Part shown: one piece after another, positions 12,120-23,119 of the stretch
Numbering within the stretch: position 1 is the stretch's first letter
Layout: every line of letters begins with the position of its first letter
NCBI GenBank assembly: GCA_034440575.1
Contig: JAOTOL010001621.1
Location: forward strand, 1,033,001-1,097,000
Source: Imbricaverruca yamaguchii
Taxonomy: Eukaryota; Arthropoda; Thecostraca; Neoverrucidae
Direction of reading: 5' to 3'
Length of the DNA: 64,000 nucleotides
Translations under genes and position numbers: made by a program
Notes under the pieces: generated by a model
The model's input: only the letters and a program-made list of their open reading frames with translations
What the model was told of the DNA's origin: nothing
Database searches by the model: none

Positions 12120-13550
12120 TGCGCTTGATAAGCCAGGTTGGTCCGAGTGTACCCACCCAACAATGGCTGACCACCCTGAGGTAGATGGAGGCGGTATTCT
12201 TCATACGACATCAACTGCACCTAAACGGTCTACCACGCGCTCATGGTGCGACACGGGAACTCACGGACGAGCTTTGTCAGCAGTACCCTCAGTAAGACCC
12301 CCGGGTTGTCCGGCGAGTTTGTGCACCTTCATCCGGCCGGGGATGATAAACTGGACCGAGGAAGAAGCAAGCAAGGCTTACTAACTAAGCACATGGCGTG
12401 GCAATATGGAGGTCCAAATGTACATGATTCCTATTTAGTTTTGAACCCTAACCCTATTGTATTGCATCGCATGAAAATAATTATCTTCAGGATAACTAGT
12501 CCCCGCCTTTGGTCGGCACTGCGTGTGAGGGAGCTATCTCCGCGCACTGTGGCCTTCGATTGTGTCGCTGAATAATGTCTTCTTGGCGGATTGTTGCACA
12601 AGCCGCCGATATATATTGTCCCCAGACAGCCACAACGACGTTCATTGGTCCCCAGACAACTACGGATATGTTCCTTAGTCCCCGGCCAGTAGGGTGCCCC
12701 CCCCCCCAAACAAAAATGTTCTGATGAAACAGTAGGGTGATCGAACATTTGTCCCGATTTTTTTTTAGGGGCTGAAGGTTGCCCCTATTCGACTTCACCA
12801 GAAAGTAGTGCTGGCACGATTTTGAATGAATCTGAGTATGTTTAGAGGTCGCACCAAAATGCACTTTCTTTGCCATCCGGATGTAACAGACAGATGCATT
12901 AGTGAGCACTTTGATACATTACATAGGTACTTAAATGCATGTAAAGCAAGCTGATATTCATTAAATCTATCACGCTTGTGATATTGCATCGAGTATTGGT
13001 ACATACAATTTTGAGAACATTTTCATCTTAATACAATTACCAGTAAAATAGCGAAGTTAACGGCAGTCAAACATACAATGCAGAACTGAGGCAAACGAAA
13101 ACTGTTACTATGACAACCACATTGTTGTCATACATTATCGCAATGCGTTAGCCAAGAATGACAATGAAATGCAAAAAGCGAAGCAGGTGAGGACACAGAG
13201 TTCCTCCTCGGTGTTCCAATCGCAGCGGACAGTTTGGGACTCGAGGAAACTACGGGTGGCCTGTGAGAGCTGAAAGACCAAGGCCTTGATTACAGGACAG
13301 TGGCGCTCTTGTTCGACACGACAGTGGTCCACATCGGGATGATCCGAGGAACATGCATTCGCATCGAACACGATCTCCGTCGCGGCCTCCTGTGGCTGGC
13401 TTGCCGACATCATGTCTCAGAGGTTGTTCCTAGGATCGCGTTTGAAGTGTGTTTCGGAAAGTCCTTGGGTCCTGCTGTTGACATCTTAGAGGGTTCCCAA
13501 AAGAATTGGCGATGCATTAATCATACAGAGACCAGCACAGCCAACACATC
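12120..13550. other. Gene-free stretch with one ambiguous GC island
   Basis: The island at about 12160-12370 is open and splice-bounded in both directions (plus donor CCTCA/GTAAGA near 12294; minus donor CGTCC/GTGAGT near 12265), so it is not called. The rest shows nothing firm. Confidence 0.4.
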
Positions 13551-13552
13551 CA

Positions 13553-14603
13553 ACACAGCCAGCACGGCCAGCACGGCCAGCACGGCCAGCACGGCCAGCA
13601 CGGCCAGCACGGCCAGCACGGCCAGCACGGCCAGCACGGCCAGCACGGCCAGCACGGCCAGCACGGCCAGCACGGCCAGCACGGCCAGCACGGCCAGCAC
13701 GGCCAGCACGGCCAGCACGGCCAGCACGGCCAGCACGGCCAGCACGGCCAGCACGGCCAGCACGCCAGAGGCCAGCACGGCCAGCACGGCCAGCACGGCC
13801 AGCACGGCCAGCACGGCCAGCACGGCCAGCACGGCCAGCACGGCCAGCACGGCCAGCACGGCCAGCACGGCCAGCACGGCCAGCACGGCCAGCACGGCCA
13901 GCACGGCCAGCACGGCCAGCACGGCCAGCACGGCCAGCACGGCCAGCACGGCCAGCACGGCCAGCACGGCCAGCACGGCCAGCACGGCCAGCACGGCCAG
14001 CACGGCCAGCACGGCCAGCACGGCCAGCACGGCCAGCACGGCCAGCACGGCCAGCACGGCCAGCACGGCCAGCACGGCCAGCACGGCCAGACGGCCAGCA
14101 CGGCCAGCACGGCCAGCACGGCCAGCACGGCCAGCACGGCCAGCACGGCCAGCACGGCCAGCACGGCCAGCACGGCCAGCACGGCCAGCACGGCCAGCAC
14201 GGCCAGCACGGCCAGCACGGCCAGCACGGCCAGCACGGCCAGCACGGCCAGCACGGCCAGCACGGCCAGCACGGCCAGCACGGCCAGCACGGCCAGCACG
14301 GCCAGCACGGCCAGCACGGCCAGCACGGCCAGCGGCCAGCACGGCCAGCACGGCCAGCACGGCCAGCACGGCCAGCACGGCCAGCACGGCCAGCACGGCC
14401 AGCACGGCCAGCACGGCCAGCACGGCCAGCACGGCCAGCACGGCCAGCACGGCCAGCACGGCCAGCACGGCCAGCACGGCCAGCACGGCCAGCACGGCCA
14501 GCACGGCCAGCACGGCCAGCACGGCCAGCACGGCCAGCACGGCCAGCACGGCCAGCACGGCCAGCACGGCCAGCACGGCCAGCACGGCCAGCACGGCCAG
14601 CAC
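13553..14603 (+). repeat. Nine-bp satellite (CAGCACGGC)n, about 117 copies
   Basis: Nearly pure array of a 9-bp unit over 1.05 kb. Three interruptions break the register: an AGAGG insertion near 13764, a 2-bp loss near 14088 and a 3-bp loss near 14331. Because 9 is a multiple of three and the unit lacks stops, several frames on both strands stay open for 360-440 codons, encoding Ala-Ser-Thr, Ala-Arg-Pro, Cys-Trp-Pro or Ala-Gly-Arg repeats. Each is a by-product of the repeat; no gene context supports translation. Confidence 0.97.
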
Positions 14604-16770
14604 AACATAGGCCTGAATTTCTATCATTTTGATGCAAGAGATATATGCGATTTGTCCGACTCTGCGTACGGGCAGACTTGTAGCATGACAGCTGCATGAC
14701 AACGTCATGACAGCTGCATGGCGTTGGGTGACCGTGCAAAATGAATTGAATCAAAAGGTGCCCAAGGTGCTCATCTGAAGGTGCCGAACATTTCATCTCA
14801 ATATTCATAAACGTCCGAAGGCTGTGGCAAAAGAACCCTAGTGGCTGACATCTAGACGAGTCAACATGGCATGAAAAAGTGTCGGTAACTCTTTGACCTG
14901 ATTGGGCATATTACTTTGGTTTTGCCCACAAAAACAAATGCGGGAAATTGTTCTTCACCCAGGTATGGTGAATTAATTAGTTGAAGTGCTTGATGCATTT
15001 TATTGACAATAACGAACATAATGTTTGGATCAAACTCGATTGCAGCAATTCAAGAATATGTTGCAACCCGACATTATGTGTGGTATTTTGTACCTCACGT
15101 TCCTTCAGTGCTACATTGCTCTTTCTGCAACGTTACATGTGAAATGAAAACGAAGAAGTAACAGTTCTGGCACGTTTTGCAGCATCGGTACAAAACATTT
15201 TGATGAAATCAAAAATATAATTAAAGCAGCATACATGAAGTCACTTCAGAATAGCACTAAGCCTAAACTACATGGGCAATGGCTTTGATAATCTTAGTTC
15301 TTTCACATTGGCTTCTGCATATTCCCGGCTATGAATACAATCTGATTTTGGAAACTATACCACTTTGCAATTTTTTTTGTCACGGGGTGGAAGCGCACTT
15401 TGTGCTCCCTTTAGAAGAACTTTTCCGGCAAGCAGAGCCACCCCGCACCAGAGTTAAATATTAATATCAAGTTAAATATTAATTAGATGTCAATCACTCA
15501 CACGTGTTACAAAACTGATGCATCAAATGACCACACTGTAAGAAAAGGACAACTTTTGCAACTCTTCAGCACTTTTATATTCAGCACAAAGCGCACAACC
15601 TTCACAGTCATTTAGTGGGTGGATATTGATAGAGCGTAGATTTTCCAGGCCGAATGGCTTGTGCGAATTGTTAGATAGGTCACATAGTTCATTAAATCGA
15701 CATGTTGTAAGCACTTAAAAATAGCTCACATTATTTGCCCCTACCTATGATTTCAGCCTGCAGACAATCCCCAGAAGTGATTATCTTTCAAGAAACATCG
15801 AAGTGTAGAATAACTAATGCTGCATTGCAACCTGTTGCAGCAAACATAACTAATACCAAATGTTTCACGAGTTTATCGGTACTCGGCCAACCTCGCATTT
15901 GATGGCCCAATGGGCACATCCCCACTTTCGGAAAACAAATCAGGTTTGATGCGCGCAATATGATGTCATTCCAACGCAACGGTTCTCCCAAAATATGCCA
16001 TAGTGGAACTGCTTCGGCTGTATTTTTAGTGTCTCTGTAATGATGATAATCGAGGGGTGAACTTTGTGCATAAAGCAATTGGCCTACATCAGCAATTGTG
16101 CTGCAATTTGCTGAGAACAACCTGCATTTCTCAGTCCAATGGTGCATACTACGTTTAAGCCAAGGCTTGACTGTATTTGAATTCACAAAGCGATTCTCGA
16201 TTTTCGTGATGTAATCCTAGATAATGAAAATGTATTCACATTCTTCGTGGATTTATCTATGGACTTTGGTGACCCATGCAACACTACCCTGTCATCACCA
16301 AATGTTCGTTTAGACCACCAATATTTTCAGCATTTCTTATGAGGCGCAATTGTACACCACAATCGATCCGCACGCGGTCACTGCATCGATATATTTCCTC
16401 CAGTCCGAATGCTTGTCAGAATACGGCATCCTCACCACAAGAAGTATGCACCCGTAGAAGTATGTATGTGCGACCATTGCATTTCTCGAAACAATGGTTT
16501 GTAGGGTCGTGATGTGGGTGGAGTCAATAGATAAGCTCCGCCCAATTAAAGTCCCCACAAACCCGGTAATATGTGCATTTGCGATATCATGATGAAGAAT
16601 GGTGGTAAATGGTTCTTTCGGATGTTATGGCATGCATCAGAGGCTCCGTATGCCCAAAGACACGTTTTGTAGCTGAACTCAAATCAAAAGACACCGAAAC
16701 CTCAACCTACATTTTACATGTTGTGTCCTCACAAACCTGGATAGATTCGCATGTCCCCACAAACCAAATT
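14604..16770. other. Gene-free stretch, possible transposon relic
   Basis: Minus-strand open frames at 15788-16186 and 15523-15714 are separated by stops. The longer one has protein-like composition (PLRWNDIILRASNL, KLVKHLVLVMFAATGC). The shorter shares the CGATTTAATGA word with a fragment at 47246-47464. A dead DNA-transposon ORF is possible but I cannot name a family. Confidence 0.3.
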
Positions 16771-16775
16771 CAGAA

Positions 16776-16852
16776 GTGTGTGCGTGCACGTGTGCGTGCA
16801 CGTGTGCGTGCAAGTGCAAGTGCAAGTGCGCGTGCGCGTGCGTGTGCAACAG
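16776..16852 (+). repeat. Alternating purine-pyrimidine tract
   Basis: GTGTGCGTGCAC-type repeats giving almost uninterrupted alternation of purine and pyrimidine, a potential Z-DNA former. Confidence 0.7.
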
Positions 16853-17328
16853 CCAACCAGTGAAGCCAAAGAGAACCGAATCTCTTTCGCCCTCTCGCAA
16901 TCGCAACGAGACAACGGACAGCTGGCTGCAATACGACGTCGAGAAGCCGAGACGCCACCAAGGAGACTTCGACGCCGCAGGCACAGCAGAACGGTGAATT
17001 GCCACGTGCAACATAAAAAGCCGGGCTGTGCCGCAGGCGTGCAAACAAAGCCGCACCAACGCCAGCTATTCCACGACAGGAGACGCACAACGAACTCGAC
17101 AAGCCGCCAGACTAGCCTGCCATCAACTCGACTCCAACTTTTCACTTCTAGCTCAGCTCTACACTTCCGAGTTCCAGCCTACTCCGCACCTCTCAGCTTG
17201 ACTCCAGGTTGGTCCGGTGGTGCCGCCAACCCTCCCCCCCCCATACCGCCGATATCTGTAATCTGTAACCGTGTACACCTATCTGTCCTAACCCAACGCC
17301 GAACCCACAACCCTCTACAACACCAGAC

Positions 17329-18520
17329 ATGAACTCAGACACACTGGACACACCGACGGGCGACTTCTACCTCTGCCGCCGGGATGACGGGGAGCCCGTA
17401 GTCTCCCTTGATCCCTGGACGGTGGAGGAGGAGATCACCCGTCGGACACGACAGCCACTATATGCACACCAAATACGCCCAGGGGCACTCCTAATACAAT
17501 CATACACCTTCAATGACGCAGACATCTTGGCACACATCACTGACATCACCGGAATGCCTGTCATCATAACACCGCCCGCACATCTCAACAGCTCTCAAGC
17601 TCTCAGCTCGGAAGGCTACCTGGATGACGGAGGAAGAGCTGGCTATCGGTTTAGGAGCCAGTGAATCTCCTCCGTCTACAGGCCACCCGCCCCAGCACAC
17701 AAAGAAAACCCACACACACTCATGTTAAAGGTCAGCCTTCAACACCCGACAGCCACCCACACACGTTAAAGCCGGCTACATGAGGTACAAGGTCACGCCA
17801 CGAGCACCCCTCCCCCGACGCTGTCAGTACTGCCCGTGGTACGGACACTCGAGGGGGGATGCCATGGTACAACACCCACCTGCGCAAACTGCGCAGCATC
17901 ACACGACATAAGCACGTGCACCTCCAGTGCACAACGCTGGGTCAGTTGCGGCGGGAACCACGCCTCCCGGGACAGGGCCTGCCCTCGGTGGGCGAGGGAG
18001 AAGGAGATTCTCCCTCTCGTCCACCTAAAGGGCTGGACCCTGCCGCGGGCGAGGTCGTGGGTCAACGGCCAGCAGCCGACGCAACCCACACAACACCATA
18101 GCACATCCACACACTCGACACAGACACAAACATCACACACGACCTCACCATCAACCAAAGAAACGCCGACAGACCCAACAATCGTAATCAGGCCACAATC
18201 CAAAACAAGAAAACAAAACAAACCTCGATACCACTCACCCACCCACTCAACACAGGAACGACCCCCAGTGCCACAACGCGGATCACGAAACACATCGCCA
18301 GTCCCAGGACCATCAAGACCACCAGAACCACTACTAACACCACACGCAGTAAGCAAAAACCTACGCTTCCAGTCCGAAACACTCACAGACTCAGACGACA
18401 ACAACAGCTTTGAAACCACATTTACTACACAAGCACCTACAACAAGAACAAACCACAAACCAAACACCACCTCTACCAACAACAAAAAACACACCCGCGC
18501 CAAAACCTCTCGACACTAAT
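17329..18520 (+). pseudogene. LINE gag-like ORF1 with zinc knuckles
   Basis: ATG at 17329 opens a 111-codon frame, then frameshifts near 17620 and further on break it. The continuing sequence carries TEEELAIGLGASE, then YMRYKVTPRAPLPRRC followed by knuckles CQYCPWYGHSRGGC, CANCAASHDISTC and a third (SCGGNHASRDRAC), then WAREKEI. The tail to the stop near 18520 is Thr/Ser/Pro-rich. This is the layout of ORF1 of I/Jockey/R1-group non-LTR elements (RNA-binding, retrotransposition RNP). No ORF2 follows on this strand. Confidence 0.8.
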
Positions 18521-18719
18521 CAACATCCTAACAACAACTCCTTTCTTTTCATTTTTCTTTTTAATTAATTTAATCCGGGTTGTTGTTGGGGTGGCTTGAG
18601 GAGCCAGGGTTCTATTGCTAAGCAGAGCTTGTTGCGTGAACCATAGCCCCACCACCCGATCCATGAACTCCAGTTAAACGGCAGAATTTAGACCGAAAGC
18701 TTAACTTGCCGCCAATGCA

Positions 18720-18893
18720 CCGACACGGCCGCCCGGTAGCTTGTCCCCGGCCTTATCGGGCCAGCTGCCAACTGACACTCACGGCCGGGGGCTAAATGCG
18801 AGTGCGCGAGGCGACTCGAACCCTGTGTTGCCAGGACAGGAGTGACCAGTGCAGGTCAGCGCTCCAACCGACTGAGCTACCGGAGCGGCAAAT
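18720..18893 (-). mobile_element. tRNA-derived SINE-like element
   Basis: Minus strand shows a tRNA-like head: A-box TAGCTCAGTCGG then GTTGGAGCG, an anticodon-like arm TGACC/GGTCA, and B-box GGTTCGAGTC. The T-stem and acceptor stem do not pair, so this is not an intact tRNA gene. A GC-rich body (CCCCGGCCGTGAGTG) follows. Confidence 0.6.
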
Positions 18894-18998
18894 CTCTGAC
18901 CCAATATCTCCCTAAGTCTACCTATGTGTAAAGGAATACAGAGCAAAAAAAGAAAATATTACATCAAATAAAAAATAATAAAAAACAAAGAAAGAAAT

Positions 18999-19017
18999 AT
19001 ATGTGTGTGTGCGTGTA

Positions 19018-19074
<57 letters not shown>
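18999..19074 (+). repeat. (GT)n microsatellite
   Basis: GTGTGCGTGTACGTG passing into a pure GT run of about 50 bp. It lies among low-complexity AT-rich DNA. From about 19075 to 19900 there is nothing I can call apart from T-rich tracts at 19430-19530. Confidence 0.9.
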
Positions 19075-19077
<3 letters not shown>

Positions 19078-19899
19078 TTAGTTTTGTCAGCCTGCAACCG
19101 TGTGGTAATGTCGGCTGTTTCCGATTGTTAGGAGGAGGTGGGAGAGTGAGCAGCGTAGGGTAGGGGGATTAAATGGAGGGAGACCGGTTTAGTTGATCTG
19201 TAGAGCGATGCTAAAGTAGAGTTGGAGGCGTCTTGAAAAGTAGAGTTGAGTTGGTCCAGATCGCTTGAAGATGTAGAGATGGTGTAATAGAATTGTTTCA
19301 AAGCCGGATATGATGTAGTCGAGCAGATATGTCAGTCCGGTCGGTGCCACATTTTGGTATGGGGTGTAGTAGAGGGGGGGGTTGTCGGGTCATCGTGATA
19401 TATTTAACATTGCAAGAACGCGTGCTTTTCTTTTTTTGGAACGTGTCTTTTTTCCATTTTTCTTAGTTTTGTCCATTTCTCTTTCCTTTTTTTAACGTAT
19501 CTTTTCTTTTTTTTTTTTCCGTTCCTTTTTCACAATTGTTCTATTATGCGTGTGATATTGAAGAAATGGAAGAGGTGTTCGTGTAATGCTGGACGGTCGT
19601 CGTTGAGCGGCGTGGTGAGGTTTAGTGGGATGTTATGCTGTGTGTGGTGCAATAGTTTGTGATATGTTGTCTTTGGTTGTTGTATTTGGTGCAGTATATG
19701 AGTATGTGTTTAATTGTGGGGGTTCGTTAGCATGTTGTGCATTGTGGTCGTCGTTGATTTAGTAGGAGCTAGGAGTGTATGAGTGATGTGTGTCCTATCC
19801 GTAGTCGAGTTAGTGTCCGTTATTTGAGTCTGGTGTTTTGGTTAATGGAGTGCTGGTATTCGCGTTTGGTGTGTATTTCGTGAAGTTGTGTTGGTGTTG

Positions 19900-21262
19900 T
19901 ATCCCATGTTTATTGCATGTGTTTGTTGATGGCCTGGCGTATTGTGGGATGGTAATCGGATTGCGAATAGGGACATTGCGTGGTTTGTCGTAGTGTTGTG
20001 GATATGTTTGCTTCTGTGTTTGCGTGTTCGTTGCGATGCATGTTTGTGTGACTTGGGATCCAGAGAAGTAATGGGCTTTGTTGAATGGTTAGATTTGCAT
20101 GCATGTGTAGTATTTTGGGTATTTGGGCTTAAGGGCGCGCCGACTACGATGTCATTTAGCTATTTTGGGTATGAGGTGTTTGAATTTCGTGTAGGGTGTT
20201 ATGCTCTGTAGTGCTGACCTTGCGTCTGTCGCTATGATGCTTTGTCCCATTTTTTTTGTGTTGTAGATGGTGCAGTAGGCCGAGAAGATTGTGTATAATT
20301 CTGCTGTGTATATGGATGCTGTGTCGTGCAGGCGGGCACATAAGATGTCACGGGGCGGTGCTGGTGTAAATTCTCGACACAGGCTATTGTGGGTATGTAT
20401 GTGTGGTCCACGCGGTGTTGTAGGTGTGGAGTAGTGTATGTAGTGCTGATGTTGGTAGGTGTTTGAAGAATGAGTAGTGTATGGTCATACGCTTGCGTTG
20501 CATGTCTGTGCAATTGCTAATTATAGTTGTGTGTAAATCTATCGTTGTAAAGATGTGTGCGTTTGCCTGATTGGAGGTGGGAGGGGAGGTTCGTGAGTGT
20601 GGATGACCCTAAGATGAGCGGGAGTGTACTGGTGTGAATACGTTTGCTATTGTTTGTGGGCCTTTGTGGTGTTGTGTCTGAGTGTGATTGCTTTGTTTGG
20701 GGGTCTTTGTCGGTGTTGTAATGTTTTCAAGTGTTCAAATTTCGCCGAGAGGTGTAAATCTGTTAAATTGAGTGCCAAAATGTGTTCCGAGAGGTCTTCT
20801 TTGCCTTATTTATTGTTGTTTTACACTGCGTTCTGAGTGGTTTGCACATTGTGTTTCTGGTGTGCGATGTCCTTCGTATCTGTGTCTTGCATGGTTCCTC
20901 AAGCGGATCGCCCGGTGGCATTCGTCATTCCATCATGGAGCCGCGCGAGGTTTGTGTTGGTGCCGTGGTTGTGGTATGTGCTGATTGCTGTGGTGATGAG
21001 GATATCTGCGAATTGTGCTGGTGATAGTCGAAGATTGTGGGCTGTTTGGGCTGCTAATGATTCTGAGAAGTGGGTTCGGGAGGCTTTTTTGAGGTTCCAC
21101 CGGCCCGGCTGGGGATTGGGTGGGCCAGTTCTTTGGATTCGATTGAAGGTAATGGTGATGTGGTCGCTGAAATGTGAGTCGGTATCTGCTGCCCAGGATA
21201 GGGTGAGGTCTAGGCGTGAGGATGCGAGGGTTACGTCTGTGGTTCTAGGGGGTGGGAGCTAA
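19900..21262 (-). pseudogene. LINE relic: endonuclease end, EN-RT linker and RNase H
   Basis: Reading the minus strand downward from 21262: DVTLASSRLDLTLSWAAD then SDHITITF (end of an APE endonuclease), WNLKKASRTHF, then WNDECHRAIRLRNHARHRYE (EN-RT linker, first Trp now a stop). The reverse transcriptase proper is essentially missing. RNase H follows at about 20340-20160 (ASIYTAELYTIFSAYC, IIATDARSAL) and 20104-19925 (LLLWIPSHTNMHRNEHAN). This fits an I/Jockey-group element with RNase H. It has lost the RT and is interrupted by a mini-element at 20110-20170. Confidence 0.8.
20110..20170 (-). mobile_element. Mini retroposon copy 1, 11-bp TSD
   Basis: TSD TATTTTGGGTA at 20110-20120 and 20160-20170 flanks a 39-bp body containing GGGCTTAAGGGCGCGCC and ending TTTAGC on the plus strand. 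It sits inside the RNase H coding part of the LINE relic, so it inserted later. Drawn on the minus strand because its simple-repeat tail is the 3' end there. Confidence 0.85.
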
Positions 21263-22010
21263 TTGGGACGAGGTAGGCTGGTGTTCCGGTGTTGAGCATT
21301 GTGAAGCATTGTGCATTGTAAGCAAACTCACATGCTCAAGCATTGTGAGCAACACAGTTAATTATGTTCAAAACCCATCCTTACTTTTGAACAGCTGGAA
21401 TTCTGACCTGGTCTATTACGGCCCATCTCGGTGAGGGCGCGGCATAGATCAACGGCCTGGTCCCGCGAGCCGAATATTGTTCATCCTGCAGCAGCCGGCG
21501 AACACCGGTCTGACGTCACCTTCGGCCGGACCGACACCAAAACAAGTGTACAGGCAGCGCATCCGGTCTGCTTCGTGTTACTGGACCATTCGCAGTATGA
21601 GAAAACAAACCTTGAAACGCCGCGAGCCGCCCGAACGATAATGTATTTGCAAACTGGATTAAAACCGCGAACAAATGAGTACATGAGACAACGGGTATCA
21701 CTCGGCATGCAGCCAGCTACTGGAACGCATGTCACACGTACGTGAGGAGATACACTGCAACCACTCGGCGAAGCTAAAATATGGCTCCGGCTCCGAAACA
21801 ACCGGAAATAAATATGTCGCTACGCCGCAATATCACACGCGTCGGAATACCAATCGCGGACCCATCATTAGCCGATGAGCAATACATCCCCGCCAGCCGA
21901 GCTACCAACAGGACACTTGTCGGTAGCACAAGCACGTGCACTATACTCGGGCCACGCTCCACGCATGGCATCCGGACCGGCCACGGTGCTCGGGGAAACC
22001 CACACCGCAC
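21263..22010. other. Gene-free, 3' of the SORL1 gene
   Basis: Mixed-composition DNA with a short GCATTGTGA repetition near 21295-21345. No convincing exon, and no clear minus-strand AATAAA for SORL1 was found between 21300 and 23058. Confidence 0.4.
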
Positions 22011-22520
22011 CCGGACCACGGTGCACGGACGCCCACACCGTACCCGGACCACTGTGCACGGAGCCGCCCACACCGTACCCGGACCACTGTGCACGGAGCC
22101 GCCCACAGCGTACCCGGACCACTGAGAACGGAGCCGCCCACACCGTACCCGGACCACTGAGCTCGGAGCCGCCCACACCGTACCCGGACCACTGAGAACG
22201 GAGCCGCCCACACCGTACCCGGACCACTGAGCTCGGAGCCGCCCACAGCGCACCCGGACCACTGAGCACGGAGCCGCCCACACCGTACCCGGACCACTGA
22301 GCTCGGAGCCGCCCACACCGTACCCGGACCACTGAGCACGGAGCCGCCCACACCGTACCCGGACCACTGAGCTCGGAGCCGCCCACACCGTACCCGGACC
22401 ACTGAGCTCGGAGCCGCCCACACCGTACCCGGACCACTGAGCTCGGAGACGCCCACACCGTACCCGGACCACTGAGCTCGGAGACGCCCACACCGTACCC
22501 GGACCACTGAGCTCGGAGCC
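22011..22520 (-). repeat. Minisatellite, 36-bp unit, ~14 copies
   Basis: The unit reads CCACACCGTACCCGGACCAC then TGAGCTCGGAGCCGCC on the plus strand, with AACGG/CACGG variants. The 36-bp period keeps minus frames open (one gives a 12-residue GSELSGPGTVWA repeat within an open frame 21774-22862). It lies 0.5 kb beyond the SORL1 stop, probably in the 3' UTR or flank. Confidence 0.95.
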
Positions 22521-23057
22521 ACGTGCGACACCCATACCCAGTGGGGACACTGCTGACGGCAGGCCAGACGCCGAAGCCGAAGTGTGTCCCTCCTGGGGAC
22601 GGCGGCAGACGTGCGTATCGTTTCCAGACTGGAGGGCGAATCCACCCAGCTGGCGGGCGGGACGCGGCGCGCCGAAATGATCCCGTGACAAAACTGGCCT
22701 CCGCCGGCCGCTAATTCTGCGGCGGAACGTCGAGGCCGTGCCGCTACACCACGTGCACCAAAACGCCACTCGCGTGTGTCCGTGGGGTGAGGGGTGGGGA
22801 CACGATGACAAACTACATGAGAACATCCGGCCGCGCCGACGGCAAGATACCGCAAGCGACACCGCCTAATCTTTGGCAAAACAAATGCCTAAAAAGTGTC
22901 GGCATCGTCAGCGCAGTCCTGACGTCAACTTTGCCAGTGACGCCACAGTCCGTCACAGCCGTCACCTGCCACATCCACACATTGGCGCCAGTACTATTCA
23001 CAACGTGCCGGGTTCACGGCTCAGCTGATGGGCGTCAGTCAGCTGACTGCGGGGCGG
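22521..23057 (-). other. Probable SORL1 3' UTR/flank
   Basis: GC-rich sequence directly after the stop codon at 23058-23060. No polyadenylation signal was recognised, so the UTR end is unknown. Confidence 0.4.
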
Positions 23058-23119
23058 TCACGCCAGCACCAGAGGCTCGTCGTCGGCGAAGCCCCGGATG
23101 ATGGGCGTGTCATCATCGT
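23058..23119 (-). CDS. SORL1 exon 24: C-terminal tail and stop
   Basis: Acceptor CGTCGTCTGCAG, AG at 23120-23121, phase 1. It encodes [20 protein letters not shown] and TGA at 23058-23060. This lines up with the acidic cluster and the terminal GGA-binding signal (DDVPMVIA in human SORL1). Too short to be seen as an open frame by itself; it was found by its match to the SORL1 tail and the phase fit with the previous exon. Confidence 0.93.

Noticed and set aside
12160..12370. GC island as an exon
   Set aside because: Both strands show an open stretch with a decent donor, so direction and coding status cannot be decided.
13300..14808. Open frames of 360-440 codons on both strands across the 9-bp array
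   Set aside because: They exist because the 9-bp unit has no stop in several frames; flanking sequence shows no promoter, splice signals or domain.
16751..17332. 193-codon plus frame upstream of the gag ORF
   Set aside because: Begins in a GTGCGTGCAC repeat and lacks motifs; probably 5' UTR of the LINE fragment.
18800..18893. Functional tRNA gene
   Set aside because: A- and B-boxes are good but the T-stem and acceptor stem do not pair; it continues into a SINE-like body.
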